The notes under the pieces were generated by a model, which worked only from the letters and a program-made list of their open reading frames with translations, was not told the DNA's origin and did not search any database. From Theobroma cacao (lineage: Eukaryota > Streptophyta > Magnoliopsida > Malvales > Malvaceae): a stretch of DNA of 64,000 bases. Below, piece by piece: positions 48,301 to 61,735 of this stretch. The DNA lies in the NCBI RefSeq assembly GCF_000208745.1, contig NC_030854.1:25294822-25358821 (forward strand). Direction: 5' to 3'. Each line of letters starts with the position of its first letter. The first letter of the stretch is position 1. The position numbers and the translations under genes were made by a program.

Positions 48301-48843
48301 GATTACTTCTGCAAGAAAAAGAATGAAAACGACAGAACGTAGATAAACAGAAACTAAGAACATCAAAAATTGCCCACCCCATGATGGAACAAAACACAGT
48401 TTTGCTCAGACAGCCAGGAAGCTCCTACAGATAACAGTACATTTGAAGCCCTTTGGACTCAAGATACAGGCTACAGAATGCCGATGATGGATATAAATTC
48501 CAACTAGTCACAATATAATTACTATAACAGATCGATATATTGGACAGATTAACAAACATATCACTTAACAACACACACTCTCAGGATTAAAAATAATATT
48601 TAGAAATTCAGACACGCCTTCCGAAGAAGCAAACTACAAAAATGCAACGGAAATTGAACATAACAGGGACTTTGCCAAAAGCTGTTGTACCTATTATATA
48701 CTATCATACCAACACAGAACAAATAAAATAATATTGAGACCTACAATCTACAGCATTATATACCATATGCTTATAACCTTTTACTTACAAAACTTGCCAC
48801 TCCCAATTCCATAGGGACTCCTGCTTTGCCAATTTCGTAATGT

Positions 48844-50917
48844 TTAATTGGCCCACCCGCAATAATTCACAGAGTTCCACTGTGTTGAATCCACAGGTGG
48901 TCGTTCATATGCAAAATTTGCCCTCTGCCTCCCTCTCACATTCCTCCATCCCCGATTATTCTGACGGTTATCACTATGAAATCTTGAGGTTTTATACCTT
49001 GACATGTACCGCCCAGGGCCTTCTCTCTTTCTTCTTGTACCATCCCATGCATCCCAATCTCCACTCCGATAATCCACGTAGTTAGATTCATTATTGTCCC
49101 ACTCATTATAGTTATTCTCCCTTCGGTTCCATTCCCAAGAATTATTCCAACAGTTTCTATATCCAATATCTTTCATGTTGCAATTATTTGAAGCATAATT
49201 CTGCTCCCAAGAATTTTCACAGTCTTGGTTTTTCCAATTGGAAGACATGTTATTCTCCTTCACTACACCCTCTTCGGCATCCCCCCATCCACCACAGGAA
49301 AATGACTGATTCAAAAGAAGAGAATTACCAAGAATCACAACATTCTCACTTTTATCCTTCTCATCAGGGGTGTTCGGTTCTCTCTCCAAGTCCAGAAGCA
49401 GTTCAGGATCAATTTCGGAGTCCCAATCTATTTCATCGATATAACTGTCAGGGTCTGGGAGTCTTATGTCACAAGGAAGGCCATTAATCTCAGCCCAAAA
49501 CCGGTTTTTAGCGTTATTGAATGCCTCTTCACCAGCTGAGTCATTCCACTGGACTACATTGTCATAAAGATACATAAACCTCTTGGTTTCTAGGAGCTTC
49601 CGCCACGGAACAGAGCCTACCAAAGTGCAAAACTTCTTCTCCCATGAAGGCACGGTAGGCTGCCACGTAGCTGGGATAGAGGATTTAAGAAATGTCAGGG
49701 TAATCATTCACACAGGAGTCATTATTGCAATAAAATCAGATAATCATAATAGGCATATTCATTTTCAATGAAACACATTGCTATAATTTCCAGAAAGGGA
49801 GACACATGCAAGAAACTAGATAGGAAAGAGATCCTGAAACTCTACTTTAAGTTTGGATACAGCTGATCCCATAAGCTATTTATGGAAAAGCCTAGAAAAC
49901 GACAGCAAAAATGAATACGTAAGCATAAGCTGAGCATATTTGGACCAATGCCGTCTGCATGCTAGTTAGAATACAGTTACAAGAGATTATATTGTCAGCT
50001 GGAATAATTCGGCATACTCTTTATGACAATGTATTGCTCATCTGGAGAATTCTCATGATCTCAAAATAAAATTATCGATCTCATAGTGGATTTCCATATC
50101 CTTCCTTACATTTGTCACTCAACTGTTCCCATCTGCAACAAAAGATTGGGAACTGAAACAAGTTCCTTAGTAACCATGCAGAAGGCAGCTCTTTTTCTTA
50201 TTCTAACAAAGGAACACTATCCCAATTCAAAAAGAGATCCAGGGATGTCTAAGATCCAGAGCAATATATTCAAACTTACCAAACAATAAATATTAATAAT
50301 AAATAACAAAACGTTCCTTCTATTGCCATTCAATTCCAACACCTCCCCACCCCCTCAAAAAAAAAAAAAAAAAACCATTGAAAACAAAATTACTAAGATA
50401 AAAGAGCATATAAGTGCAGCTAATTATGGAAATCGGCCAACTCCCGATTTGACTAAATCAATTTAATTTATCTCCATAAACTCTCACCCCCACCTCCGGC
50501 CCCAGATAAAATATTGCTAGTACTATACAAACACAAACCATTACAACACATGAAAAGTATCAGAAAACATCATAAAAGCTATAACAGCTCTGCTCTTAAC
50601 TTAAGCAACACAAAATAAATTATTTTGCATGAAGACTTGAAGATCAAAGCTCTTAATTTTTACCATACTGAAAGCTAACCATCAATGAAATTTCCAAAAT
50701 ATAAACACACAAAAGGAGGCAGCCACAAGAAGAGGCACCGTTTCTTTTGAAGAAAATTAAAGAATAATAATGCATAATTAACATCTTAAAACAAACTTAA
50801 GAAAAGGACAAAGGAAAGAGAAGTACCGAGTGGTGGCTTTCTGCTGTGTGATCTCGTCCCTTGCATCTCTTGATGATGAATTTCACCTTTTTGTCTTCTC
50901 CAGTTATTATTATTCAT
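48844..50917 (-). CDS. Trp/Asn-rich plant protein of unknown function (2 exons, 305 aa)
   Basis: Exon 1 is 50827-50917 and exon 2 is 48844-49670; the 1.16-kb intron is GT-AG and the phase fits (codon G/CT). The protein begins MNNNNWRRQKGEIHHQ. Residues about 31-95 form a well-ordered-looking block (ATWQPTVPSWEKKF, VPWRKLLETK, FWAEINGLP) that I recognise as conserved in plants but cannot name. An acidic stretch follows (DSYIDEIDWDSEIDPE). The C-terminal half is rich in Trp, Asn, Arg and Gly (NNSWEWNRREN, GDWDAWDG, NRGWRNVRGRQR), low-complexity and RNA-binding-like in composition. It has no signal peptide or membrane segment. An alternative in-frame ATG at 49707 lies inside the intron and is not preferred. 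The leader has CTT-type repeats. Confidence 0.8.
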
Positions 50918-52800
50918 AACCACAACCACAACTACAACTCCCCCAGAAGAAGAAGAAAATAAAAAAGTTAAAAGTACCCTAAGAAATATAAAGGCAAATC
51001 GACTTGAAAAACAAGAAATAAACAGTGCCAAATACAGTGACTTTTTCAACACCCCCAAACCAAAAGAATTCTGGGTTGTGTAGAATTTGTGTCAGAGTTA
51101 TGATCTGAAACTTTGGGTCGGGATTGGTTGAAAAGTTGCGGGAATTTGAAGGATGCGTTCTACCTATGTGATCATAACTAGGAAAGCTTTTTTATTTTTT
51201 TCTCCTTTCCTAAGGCTTTGTTTTTGTTTGAAAACGTCTTCTTTTGTTTTTGAGTTTTTAAGGGAAGCATAATGGTGTTTAACGGCCCTTGGTTTTTGCT
51301 GAATTTACAGAATTGGACCTTTTGGCGCTTTGGATCTTTGATGAGGACCGAGTCATTGGCGGTGAAATTGGTCCGGATTCCACGCGTTCCGATGGAGTTT
51401 GTAACCTAGATGCTTCTAAATTTTGGACTCGAAAAATGAGTATTTAAACCTATCCTCAGGTCTACGACAGGATTTTGCATACCGAACCATCACTATCAAT
51501 GATTTTATCTTGCAGTGTTCTCGATATATTTTGTATTAATTAATAAGTTAAATATTTTTAAAAAAATTATATAATAAATATTATATATTTATTTATTTAT
51601 TAATGTATTCGTGTGCATACGTCATATATTTTTTTTTATAAGTTTTATGTAGGGAACTCATGTTTAAGGCCTTCATCTTTGGGTATTTTTCAAAGAAAAT
51701 AATCAATAATATTTTTTAATCAAACTTAATTAATTTATATCTTAATTTTTTGTTATATTATTTTTTTTATAATTAAGAGAGAAAAGATTCGAAAAGTAGA
51801 GAGATTATGTATCAACCAATGAGTTTTATTATTTGAAATTAAAATTTTTAAAATAAAAAATTTGAATGATTGAGCTTAGAATTCTTAAAAAAAAATTTTA
51901 ACTACTTATGATGTTATAATAAACAATAAATCAACTTAGTCAAAATTGATTTTGTTTGATCAAAGGTAATTAGTGGGCACTCAAACATGAAACAAAAGAG
52001 GTACTCATTAACAAGATATTTTTTTGTATATAAATAATTGTTACTGAGTACTTTGTTTTTTTTTTGTTTACAAATCAAATTTTTCATGGAAAAGAGGAAA
52101 TTCATGACAAAAAAGAAGAGTGTGAGCACTTTAAAAATGCAAGAAAAATAGGAAAAATATAGGGTGAATGAGTCGAGGAAGAGAAAGAAAAAAAAAACTT
52201 GTTTTGATATAATTTATTGTTTATGAATCTGCTAAGAATTTTACTTTTTTTTGAAATTATAAATGAAAAGTATAAATGAATATCAAAATATTTAGTTACT
52301 GTTTTCAAGTGTCGGTAGGCGTTAAGGAGGATAATAATTATAATTTTCTAATTTAATTGACATTTATAACTTTAAAGTTTGGAATAATTTTAAAAATTCA
52401 ATTTTCTAAAAATAAAGCATTGACTAAGCAGATTTCTCATCTATATCCCAAAAAAATTAAGAAATCAAAAAATATATTGATGCACTAAAATACATCAATT
52501 AGCTACACATTTCTAAAATATGTTATTAAAAATAATTTAACACTTTTTTATACTTTTTACAATATTTTTATATATTTAACTGCACTACATAAGTTTTTTT
52601 AATAACATTATGAACAAAATGTAATTATTAACGATTGCATATACTAGTGAAAATTGCCTTTTTTATATTATTATTAAATATGAAAAAAAATGTAACTGTA
52701 AGTCTAAATAGTTACACTTTTTAAAATTTCATTACATAAAAAGATATGTTATATCAGAAAGTGAAATTAAAAGTTCAAATTTCTTGTCTATTTTGTTTAA
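50918..52800. other. Leader and promoter of the Trp/Asn-rich gene, then intergenic AT-rich DNA
   Basis: About 50918-51060 reads on the - strand as a pyrimidine/GT-rich leader (ttcttcttcttctggggg, gttgtggttgtggtt). Beyond 51500 there are long A/T runs and no gene. Confidence 0.45.
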
Positions 52801-53527
52801 AAAGTTAGTTCAATGAAAATATCCCATAGAGATGAATTGGATTTTAAAAAGATTGAAAAATGTTAAAATAGTAAGCTATAGTCGAATATAAAGAAACTAT
52901 AGTTGACTATGGTTGTGGTTCTTTTTAGAAATCAACTCCAATGTCTTTCAAACAAAATCTTGATAGACTATAAAGACTCAAAAATCAATCGTTGACTAGG
53001 AAACTCATTTTGAAAACTTGTAAGAGGAATTTTAACAAAAACCTTGATGTATATGCAACTTTTAATCAAAGCTATTTAATCAAACATAAATAAATGATTA
53101 CTTTGAAATGCTTAAGCATTCTTCAAATGTAAATAAAATAAAGGCAACTTTGAGAAAAACATTTCAAGACATCTTTTCAATAGGGATGGACAAATTGTGA
53201 TGGTTGAAAAAGATTTAGCAAAGAACCAACCAAGATGTGAATAGTATGAATCAAACTACAAGCACTTTATGAAATGAGTTCTTTTGGAAAAAAATATAAC
53301 AAAACAAAACAATGATAAAATGAAGACACTAGGTAAAAATCAAAACTTCTTCAAAATGGATTTTCTACTTGTGTTAAAATCAAAACAAATGATTTTTCTA
53401 AAATAGAGTTTCAACAATAAATCACAAAACGTAAAAATAAATCAAGACACAAAGATTTATAGTGATTCGGCTTTTCAAGTGCCTACATCCACTCCTTTGG
53501 TTCACCAAGGAATTTTCAATTCACTAA

Positions 53528-54457
53528 GGGTCCATTTGGTAATCGAAAAATGACTTGCTGAAGGAAAATGTTTTCTGTGTCAAATGTTTTATAGGAAAAT
53601 TTAATGCTTTCTGTTGTTTGGATAAACTGTCGAATTTGTTACTTGGATCATTTTATGAAAAATATTTTTCATCATGATGGAGTTATTTAGGTGTTAAATT
53701 AATAAATACGAGTTGAGTACAAAACAATATTGATATTTGAATTTCACTAATTTGGGATCAAAATTAAGAATGGAAATGAAAATGGATAAAATCTATAATG
53801 ATATTTCCCAAAGCATTTAACCACAAATTTGTAATAAAAATAAACTCTAATTTTTTAAAAATTTTCCATCTTATCACTTTTTTATCATAGCTATAAAAAT
53901 AAAAATATTCATCAATTGTATAAGATATCCAAAACCTATACTTATAAATATGTATTCATTAAATAACAATTATTGAAATATTTTTATTTTAATTATTAGT
54001 AAGATTTAAACCAATTATAAATGTGTATTCATCAAATGATGATCATTGGAATATTCTTTATTATAATTATTAGTAAGATTTATTCCATTTATAAATAAAA
54101 AATTTAATTGTATTGAATGGTTTCATTAAAATAATAATTTTTTAATTTTAATAGCGTTGTATAATTTAAATATTAATATTTTAAATTAATTATTTTAAAT
54201 TTTAATATTAATATATTTTTAATATTTTTAGTTAAATATTAATATTTATCAAACTTATACTTATAAACTTAGTATAAAAGTGTTTTTGTTGTTCTCTGGA
54301 AAATGTCTTACTCCTTAAGGGCGTAAGACATTTTTCGTGGTTAACTTTATTGGCTCGTAAAATGTTTTACATCTAGAATTAATTTTCTGTTTGCCAAGCA
54401 AGCATAAGTCTCAAAAACGTTTTTCGAAAAATATTTTACTGCAAAACAAACAGACCC
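53528..54457. mobile_element. Tourist/PIF-Harbinger-like non-autonomous element, 930 bp
   Basis: The left end GGGTCCATTTGGTAATCG mirrors the right end, whose reverse complement begins GGGTCTGTTTGTTTTGC. TAA occurs at both sides (53525-53527 and 54458-54460), a 3-bp target duplication as expected for Harbinger elements. Sub-terminal 'ggaaaatgttttctg' on the left is echoed by 'aaaaatgtcttac'-like motifs on the right. The middle is AT-rich without coding capacity. It interrupts LTR copy B2 relative to B1. Confidence 0.7.
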
Positions 54458-54529
54458 TAAAAAAGATTCTTGCTTTTTAATGAGATGAAGTGATAACCCT
54501 CACAACAGCTTTTTACAAAATCAAGCAAT

Positions 54530-54690
54530 AACTCACGGTTTTTAAAGGGTTTAACAATAAATCCATGGTTTTCAATGGGCTCATCACAAACCCATGGTTT
54601 TAACAAGTTCACCACAAACCCATAATTTTAATGAGTTCACCACAAACCCATGGTTTTTAACGGGATCACTACAAACCCATACATGAACTT
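54530..54690 (-). repeat. Minisatellite inside LTR copy B2
   Basis: About five degenerate units of 30-40 bp are built on 'acaaacccatggttttaa' followed by a 'gttcacc/gctcatc' variant. The matching part of copy B1 (about 10090-10260) has fewer, different units, so the array expanded in one copy only. Confidence 0.7.
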
Positions 54691-55829
54691 TTCAAGGTTA
54701 AGTTAGAAGCTTTACAAGAATAGCAATAATGCCTCTAAAAGGTAGATTTTACTAGTTTGGTATAATGGAGGATGAATACCTAACATTGGGTAAAAATATA
54801 AGAGTGAAAGCACAAAGAAATTTTAGCTTAAAAAAGCTTGATTTTTCTCATTTTCTTTCAAGATTTTGATCCTCAAGAGTTTGGCTTTTTTTCTTTTCTT
54901 CTTCCTCAACTTGAAATGCTTCCCAATGGTCCTTTTTAAAGTTGAAAGAGTTTTGGAGCCGTTGGAGATGATTAGAGCAAGAAACTAGCCGATTTGTTTT
55001 TTGAATTTTGTGTCTAACAGTCACTTGTAGTCAAGTATGGAAGTTCTTTAGTTGATCTTCTTCCAGAAAGCTTGTATTTTTTTAGATTTGGCTTGGTGTA
55101 GTCAACTACCACTCACTTAGGGTTGATTATGGTTTCATAAAAGCTTGGATTTCATGTGGTTACTTCCTTAGGGTCGACCATGGCTATATCTTTTCAAGTT
55201 TTCATGCTGTCTAGTGTAGAAACTACAATAGTCTAGCCTATTCCGAAGTGATTTTGACCTCGATTTGTTCTGAACTGGAAAAAGTGGTAAACATGAAAGT
55301 TGTAGCTCTATCTCTTAGATTTCCAATGGTTCAAGAATCACATCAATTGAACTTTTGTAGTGAGAGTTATTCTCAAAATATCGCAGCATGTATAGGAAAC
55401 ACACTTAGCCATACTTGCATGATTTATCACCGCTTAAGCCCTTTTCATTTAAGGATTTGTAAACTTTTTAACTTTTTTTTTTTTGAAAATTAAAGAGCAG
55501 CTTTCATTAAACCTAATGGAATGAAAGGATTCCCACTAGTAAGGTGACAAATACAAAAACATCAAGAAGGGGTATTGGTAGGTATGCACAAGGCAATAAA
55601 AGAGAATACTTCCCTAATACACCATAAAGTGGCAAAGCAAGGTGCCCCAAAAAACGAAAGCAAAAAGAACAAAGCCATTGCATGTGCACCTATACATTTT
55701 GCACTTAAACACAAACCTAGTCGGTAGAGAGCAAAAAATATTTAACATGGTTATACAAGAAACCCTCTTTAGCAAAAAATACCAAAAAACAAAAAAAAAA
55801 TCCATCATTTAAAACAAAAATAAAGGTTC

Positions 55830-56440
55830 CAGAGAATCACATCCACCTATAGATTAGCCAACAGAATCAACATAACCAAACAAGTTGGAGCATATTCAAG
55901 ATTAAAGCAAAAAAGACCAATACCAATCAAGAAATCAATGAGCCTAGTCCACTCACCATAACTCAAAAAACAGTTCCAAGAGATTCTAAAGTGAAAGAGA
56001 AAGGTGAGCAACTTACTTAAAAATGCATAGAACATCATAAGACAAATACACTCCATCCTCAGCCAAGATGTTCGTTCTTTGGTTAGCTTCTCTTTTGGTG
56101 TGCTGGATGTCCTAATGACCGATAACCTTTTTAAACCTCTCAATCTGCAGTAGCCACTTCCTAAGTCTCCAAGGGGCTAAGTTTGATGCTTTTGTCCATT
56201 TGACAATGTTGCTTGAGTTGCTTTCAATCATGAGTCCATAGGTTTCTTTCCATTTAAAAGTTACAAATATAGCAAAGTTGTCCTTTACGGCTCTAATTTC
56301 AACAAGTTTAGAATAAACCATTCCAATGCTCTTAGAAAGCAACATTTTAACCTTTCTATTGTTATTCCGAAGAAGACCACCGATATCGGCTAGCTTAGGG
56401 CATCATTGTGCTACTCCGTCAACGTTGAACTTCATAGTGC
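55830..56440 (-). pseudogene. LINE RNase H-like domain remnant
   Basis: On the - strand, MKFNVDGVAQ and ADIGGLLRNNNRKV (about 56350-56440) begin a plant-type RNase H (RVT_3), continuing with SIGMVYSKLVEIRAVKDNF, MIESNSSNIVKW and LAEDGVYLS. The first Asp (NVDG) and the Glu (LVEIRA) are visible. It is broken by stops. Confidence 0.75.
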
Positions 56441-56829
56441 CATTCCCAAGAGCCTCTCATGGGATGTTATTGTTCCGTTTCTCCTTCATTTTAGGTTGAC
56501 GAAGTCCTAAAGGTTGTCTGTAAGTGTCTAAGATAGACAAGTAATCATTTGGCCACTTAACATTGGACCAAGTTGCCATTCTCACTTTGATTAACTCCAA
56601 ACATTAAGCTATCTCCCATTCCTTGCCGTTGAAAATAACCTCATTTCTATATTTCCTGATGGACCAAACAATAGCAAAGACAACCATATTCCAAATTCGA
56701 GCATCAATGTTACCCAAGTTACTATCGTTTCAAGCCTCAAAGAAAGATCTAATGTCCCTAGGAGCAATCCATTCATAACCACACAACTTGCTCCAACTTG
56801 TCCACACCTTCTAAAATTCCCTACATTCA

Positions 56830-57010
56830 ACAAACAAATGGTAACATGTTTCTTTGTTTAATATTACACAAAACACATAGCAGTGGGTTGTTATACATTA
56901 TTCCTCTTTTTGCCAACTCATCTTTAACTGCAAGCTTACCGTGTAATAGCTGCCAAACAAAAGTTTCAATTCTAAAAGGGGCTAAACCTGCCTAAATGTT
57001 TTTCCATATA
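56830..57010 (-). pseudogene. LINE zf-RVT (reverse-transcriptase zinc-binding) remnant
   Basis: The - strand reads AGLAPFRIETFVWQLLHGKL, then AVKDELAKRGIM and PLLCVLC, the standard zf-RVT order found between RT and RNase H in plant LINEs. Confidence 0.75.
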
Positions 57011-58079
57011 TTCTTTTTTTTTGTTTGGTGCCAAAATATGTTTACAAAAAGATTTAATAGTGTAAACTCCGTTGGCCTCTTTTTTCCAAATCAACTTGTC
57101 CCTAAGTTCTTTGCTTAATTGGAATTCACTAAGGACAACAATTAGTTGCTCCCATTGCTCATTGTCCCACTCAAATAAACAATGTCTTAAACAAACATTC
57201 CAAACCCAAGAACCCTCAATATCCTAATATCCATACTCAATAACCTTACCATTTTTGTTGTTCATTAAAGCAAAGATTCTCAAGAAAGATTGAGCCAAGA
57301 TATGACCCTTGATTCATTCGTCACTCCAAAAAGGCAAATTTTTACCATTGACCACTGCAAAACCAAAATTAGAAAGAACTTGCAAGAAAATTTTATTAGA
57401 AAGAGAAAGGGGACTAGTTATGTGGATCCACAAAGTAGAGGCTTTCCTATTATCACTCGAGTTTAGCAAGATTAAGGAAGGGTCATTGTTGGTTTTTGTC
57501 ACAACCATTTGTCTTCATAACTATTTGCCTCCTTACTATATCTCTATATCCATTTGTTGAGCAAGGCTTGATTTTGAATCTCTATGTCCGTAATTCCAAT
57601 TCCCTCTACATTCTCTACAATTACAAACCTTATCCCACTAGACATAGTGAATTTTTCTTTTTCATCCATCATCCCCCCATAAAAAGCTACGTTATAATTT
57701 TTTCAGTTCATTTTTCACTTGACAAGATACTTGAAATGAAGATATATAGAACATTGGCAAAATGCCCATGACAGATCTAAGCAAAGTAATTCTTCCCTCA
57801 AAAAACAACATTTTAGTTTTCCATACTGCAAGCTTAAATCTGCTCTTCTCTAAAACTAGGTTCCAAAATTTGGTGGTGTTGTGCTTAACCCCTAATAGCA
57901 GGCCTAGTTACTTAGTGGGAAGACTGCTTACCTTATACATGATCCTATTGGCCCAGCACTAAACTAGCCCTTGTTCCACCCTAATTCTAATAAGATGACT
58001 CTTCACGAGGTTAACTTTGAGGCTCGAGACACTTTAGAAACATCTTAACAACCTCTTTAACACCAAGATACTTTCTAAG

Positions 58080-58835
58080 TTAAGTTTGCAGAATAAAATT
58101 GTATCATCTGCATACTATAGATGAGTAACACATAAACCACTATCTCCAATCTTCACCCCTCTTACATAATCCAATACTTTTCACTTTCCTCAATATAGAA
58201 CTAAGAGCTTCACCAGCAATATTAAATAAGAACAGATAGAGGGGACAACTTTGTAGAAGCTCTCTTTCCATACCAAATTGCCTTAAAGGCGAGCCATTGA
58301 CCAAAATGGAAATATTCGCTATGAAAATGCACTCCCTGATCCAATTTCTTTGTCTAACTCCAAATCCCATATTACCCATCACATGATCCAAAAACTCCAA
58401 CATATGCTATTAAAGGCTTTCTTGAAATCAATTTTAAAGACCACACCCCTTACAACATCTTTCTTTATCCAATTGATGACCTTATTGGCAATAAGAGCGT
58501 AGTCGATTAATTGACAACATTGGATAAAGGCAAAATTGATTACAACCAATCATTTCCCCCATAACCATTTTCAACCTGTTAGCCAAGGTTTTTGCTAAAA
58601 TCTTATACAAGCAACCCACTAAACTGATTAGGTGATATTCCTTCAAGTTGGTCATATTTGGAACCTTGGGTATAAAAGCTATAATAGAGGCATTAACACT
58701 ATACCGTAATTTGTCGCAATGAAACAATCTGTCCATTAATTTCATGACATCTACTTTCACCATTGACCATTGCTTCTTAAAGAAGTTCATATTATACCTG
58801 TCAAAGCTTAAGGTTTTATTGTCGTTTGCACCCAT
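58080..58835 (-). pseudogene. LINE reverse transcriptase remnant
   Basis: On the - strand, DRYNMNFFKKQW, ASIIAFIPKVPN, YHLISLVGCLYKILAKTLANRL and NQFCL are RT blocks. SILVNGSPLRQFGMERELLQ follows, and the active site YADDTILFC is readable near 58090-58120 in another frame. Frameshifts lie between the blocks. Confidence 0.85.
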
Positions 58836-59399
58836 TAATAATCTTTAAAACGTTCTCCTCATCAAACGGTCGTTCCAAAAACTTTACTGACTTCTTAGAC
58901 AGTTTGTTAAGTTGGCATCCTAAAATAACCAGTTGTAGCACCTTATTTTCTTTGTATAGACCTTCAAAGTACTTAGCAACTTCTTCTTTAATTTTTAACA
59001 GACTCCTCTGATACCATTAGCACTTTTAATACATCCAAGGCGGTTCACATGTCCTCTAGTAGTTGCCATCGCATGAAAGTATTTTATGTTGCGATCTCCT
59101 TCATTAACCCATTTGACTCTAGACTTTTAAACCCATTCTCTTTCTTTTTGGCTGTAAAGGCCCCATAATTCAGCTTTTTTCATGCTCAAATCCCTTCTAC
59201 AAACCTCATCCATTCCCTTATCTTGGCAATTTGTTTGCAACAATTTTATTTCCTCTTCAAGACTTTGAATCTGCTGTTGAGTATTTCCCAACACCTTAAC
59301 TCTCCAATCTTTGATAAATGATTTCAATTCTCTTAATTTTCCCCACATACCTCATTTACTTAAATAAGCATTACCTTAGCTATTCCAAAAATCAGCCAC

Positions 59400-60300
59400 C
59401 CCTTTTTGGAAACTCTGCTCATCTAACTAGTGGTTAAACAACTTAAAGGGTCTAGAACCCCAATCAACACAACAAAATCTCAATATCTTTAGACTATGGT
59501 CCGACAAAGAGCTTGGTAAGCATACTTGGATCAACCCTTACTCTATTTGCATCCACTCCGTGTCGAGTAGGAACCTATTTAATTTACTTAACACCTAACT
59601 ATCTCTATAACCACACCATGTGAATTTGTCACCACTTAGAAGAAGGTCCACCAAAGCCATAACATTGATAAACTCACTAAAGTCAAACGTTGACCTATTT
59701 ATGTCCCTCATTCCTGTCTTTTCATGTTATTCTCTAATTGTGTTAAAGTCACCACCAATACACCATAGAACATTTTTGCCGCTAATAACTTTGACTAATT
59801 CTCCCACAATTCTTTCCGCAGTCATCCATTGTTCGGAGCATAGGTATTGATGAACCTGCAACAAGCGTGCGATACAAAACATCAATCTACCGAAAAACAC
59901 ATTGATTGACTATCATCATCATGGCCCTTTTCTTATTTCTTTTGTTTGTGTCCAAATCAAGGTCTCCATCTCGCCTTATTAAAGAAGCTCGGACAAATCT
60001 ACGTCTTTATTTAACATCTTATCAACTATCAAACTATAATACCTATATTCTACATAATCAACCATTTCAAAAAAGTAATTTCTCCAAATGTTGATTGTTC
60101 CTCTAAACCTGCTAATTGCAGCAACCAACTTACCACTGATGCTCTCTTTACCCTGTAGCCTCTCAAATAGTCATGGTTTTGCTTTCTGTAATTTAAACTC
60201 TTGAATGAATAACATATCCGGTTTATTTTTACTAATCACTTTCCTTACTACCTTCTTTTTTTCACTTTTTCCTAACCCCTTAATATTCTAAGAAATAATA
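59400..60300 (-). pseudogene. LINE APE-type endonuclease remnant
   Basis: On the - strand the region opens with IIISWNIRGLGKSEKKKVV (endonuclease start) and DMLFIQEFKLQ, then decays, ending near SLSDHS. Relatives have a QETK-type Glu; here QEFK retains the Glu. Confidence 0.75.
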
Positions 60301-61103
60301 ATCATTAAAACTAAAAGCTCCCACTCATAAATGAAAAAGAAACAAAGCAATCAAACTTTGCATTGTTTCATCTTGACAGCCTCTTCTTCAATTTTTGTAA
60401 AAACCTCCACGACATTCTTTTTTTTAAAAAAAAATTTCATATCTATATTCCTGCAAAGATCCTAAGTTAATTCAGCTTCCCTTTGACACTTAGTCATAAA
60501 AACATCACTGTCATGATTCAGACATTTATGAATCTTTTTGCGTACCTGACATCTTCTTCTTAGAGCAAAACTTGCAGCCTTCTTGACTCCATATAGCTCT
60601 TCTTGAACCACCAAATTTGGCATTTTATTGTTTCCATCGGCCCTTTCACTAAGGATGCCTTTACAAATATAAGAAATTGTAACTTCAAACTCACTTAAAC
60701 CCTTTGTCTTCTTATGATGACTAATGTTAATGGCTGGACAACTTCTAAATGTTCTTCTGCTAACCCAGATTAATCCCTCTACTTATACCTAGTTCTAATT
60801 TTCTAGCAAGAGCCACTTTGATCGCAGAAATGCTTTAAGTTTCCTTACTTCCACTGAGACCCAATTCGATGCCATCTTCCTTACTTCTGGAAACAACAGG
60901 ACAATCACAATCGAAGTTCACACATGAGACTAAATCGTCCCTCTTTTGCTTATAGGCTCTTTATGTCCCATCTTAGGATTCTATTCATGGCTCATAGAGT
61001 TTGCCTTTAAAGATGGTGATGGACTCTTATTCCGCACATCCCAACCACATTTATAGCCTAAAACTTCATAAGAAGTAGATGAGTGGGCCTTACTCTCATA
61101 AGC

Positions 61104-61735
61104 CTAAAGTCCCCTTTTACTAGGCTTGCAAGGACTTGGTGGAATTTGATCGACCCTTTCCATAGTGCAAATCAAGGGCCCATTTTGGGAACATCTGTTC
61201 AAATTCAAAAATCCTTCCTTATTTAGTGATTTTGACCCTTTTGACTTTCCTTTTGAAACCTCTGCTATCCCCCAATTAGATTTTTTCAAAGAAGAGTGAC
61301 CTACTCTACTTGCCTTGCCACTATACCATTTCTCTTTCTCACTACCATAGTATTCTTTCATACTTTTGCTAGAGTAATTACTTCATTCCTTGAAGAATGA
61401 TACATCTCTCTAATCCAACCCCAATACGCCTTCCACACCATGTCTTCCAATAAGTAGCCTTCCACCACATTGGCCAATCTTATTAGCGGATTACTTTGCA
61501 AGATGTCAGAGACAAATGCCCTCACGTAGTACTCTTTGCCATTAACTGAAATGTCAATGAAAGCTTTGATTATCCTTAAAGATTTAACCTTTACAAGTAT
61601 CATCACAAAATCCAATCTCCATTTTTCATCGTTATTATGATCAATTTTAATAAACTTACCCCAAGCATTGGTAATTGCTCTAAAACTATCTTCGTGCCAA
61701 ATATGGCAGAGGATTTCTTCCACTTTGACCCTTCT
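61104..61735 (-). pseudogene. LINE ORF1 remnant (DUF4283-like)
   Basis: On the - strand, EEILCHIWHEDSFRAITNAWG, DFVMILVKVKSL and VNGKEYYVRAFV resemble the RNA-binding-like ORF1 of plant LINEs. The first residues of this open frame, from 61804, lie in LTR sequence and do not belong to the LINE. Confidence 0.6.

Noticed and set aside
54530..54690. CRISPR-like array
   Set aside because: The genome is eukaryotic, and both 'repeats' and 'spacers' are degenerate variants of one minisatellite unit.
55247..55493. 81-codon open frame in LTR B2
   Set aside because: It lies in LTR sequence and runs into the LINE poly(T); no protein family features.
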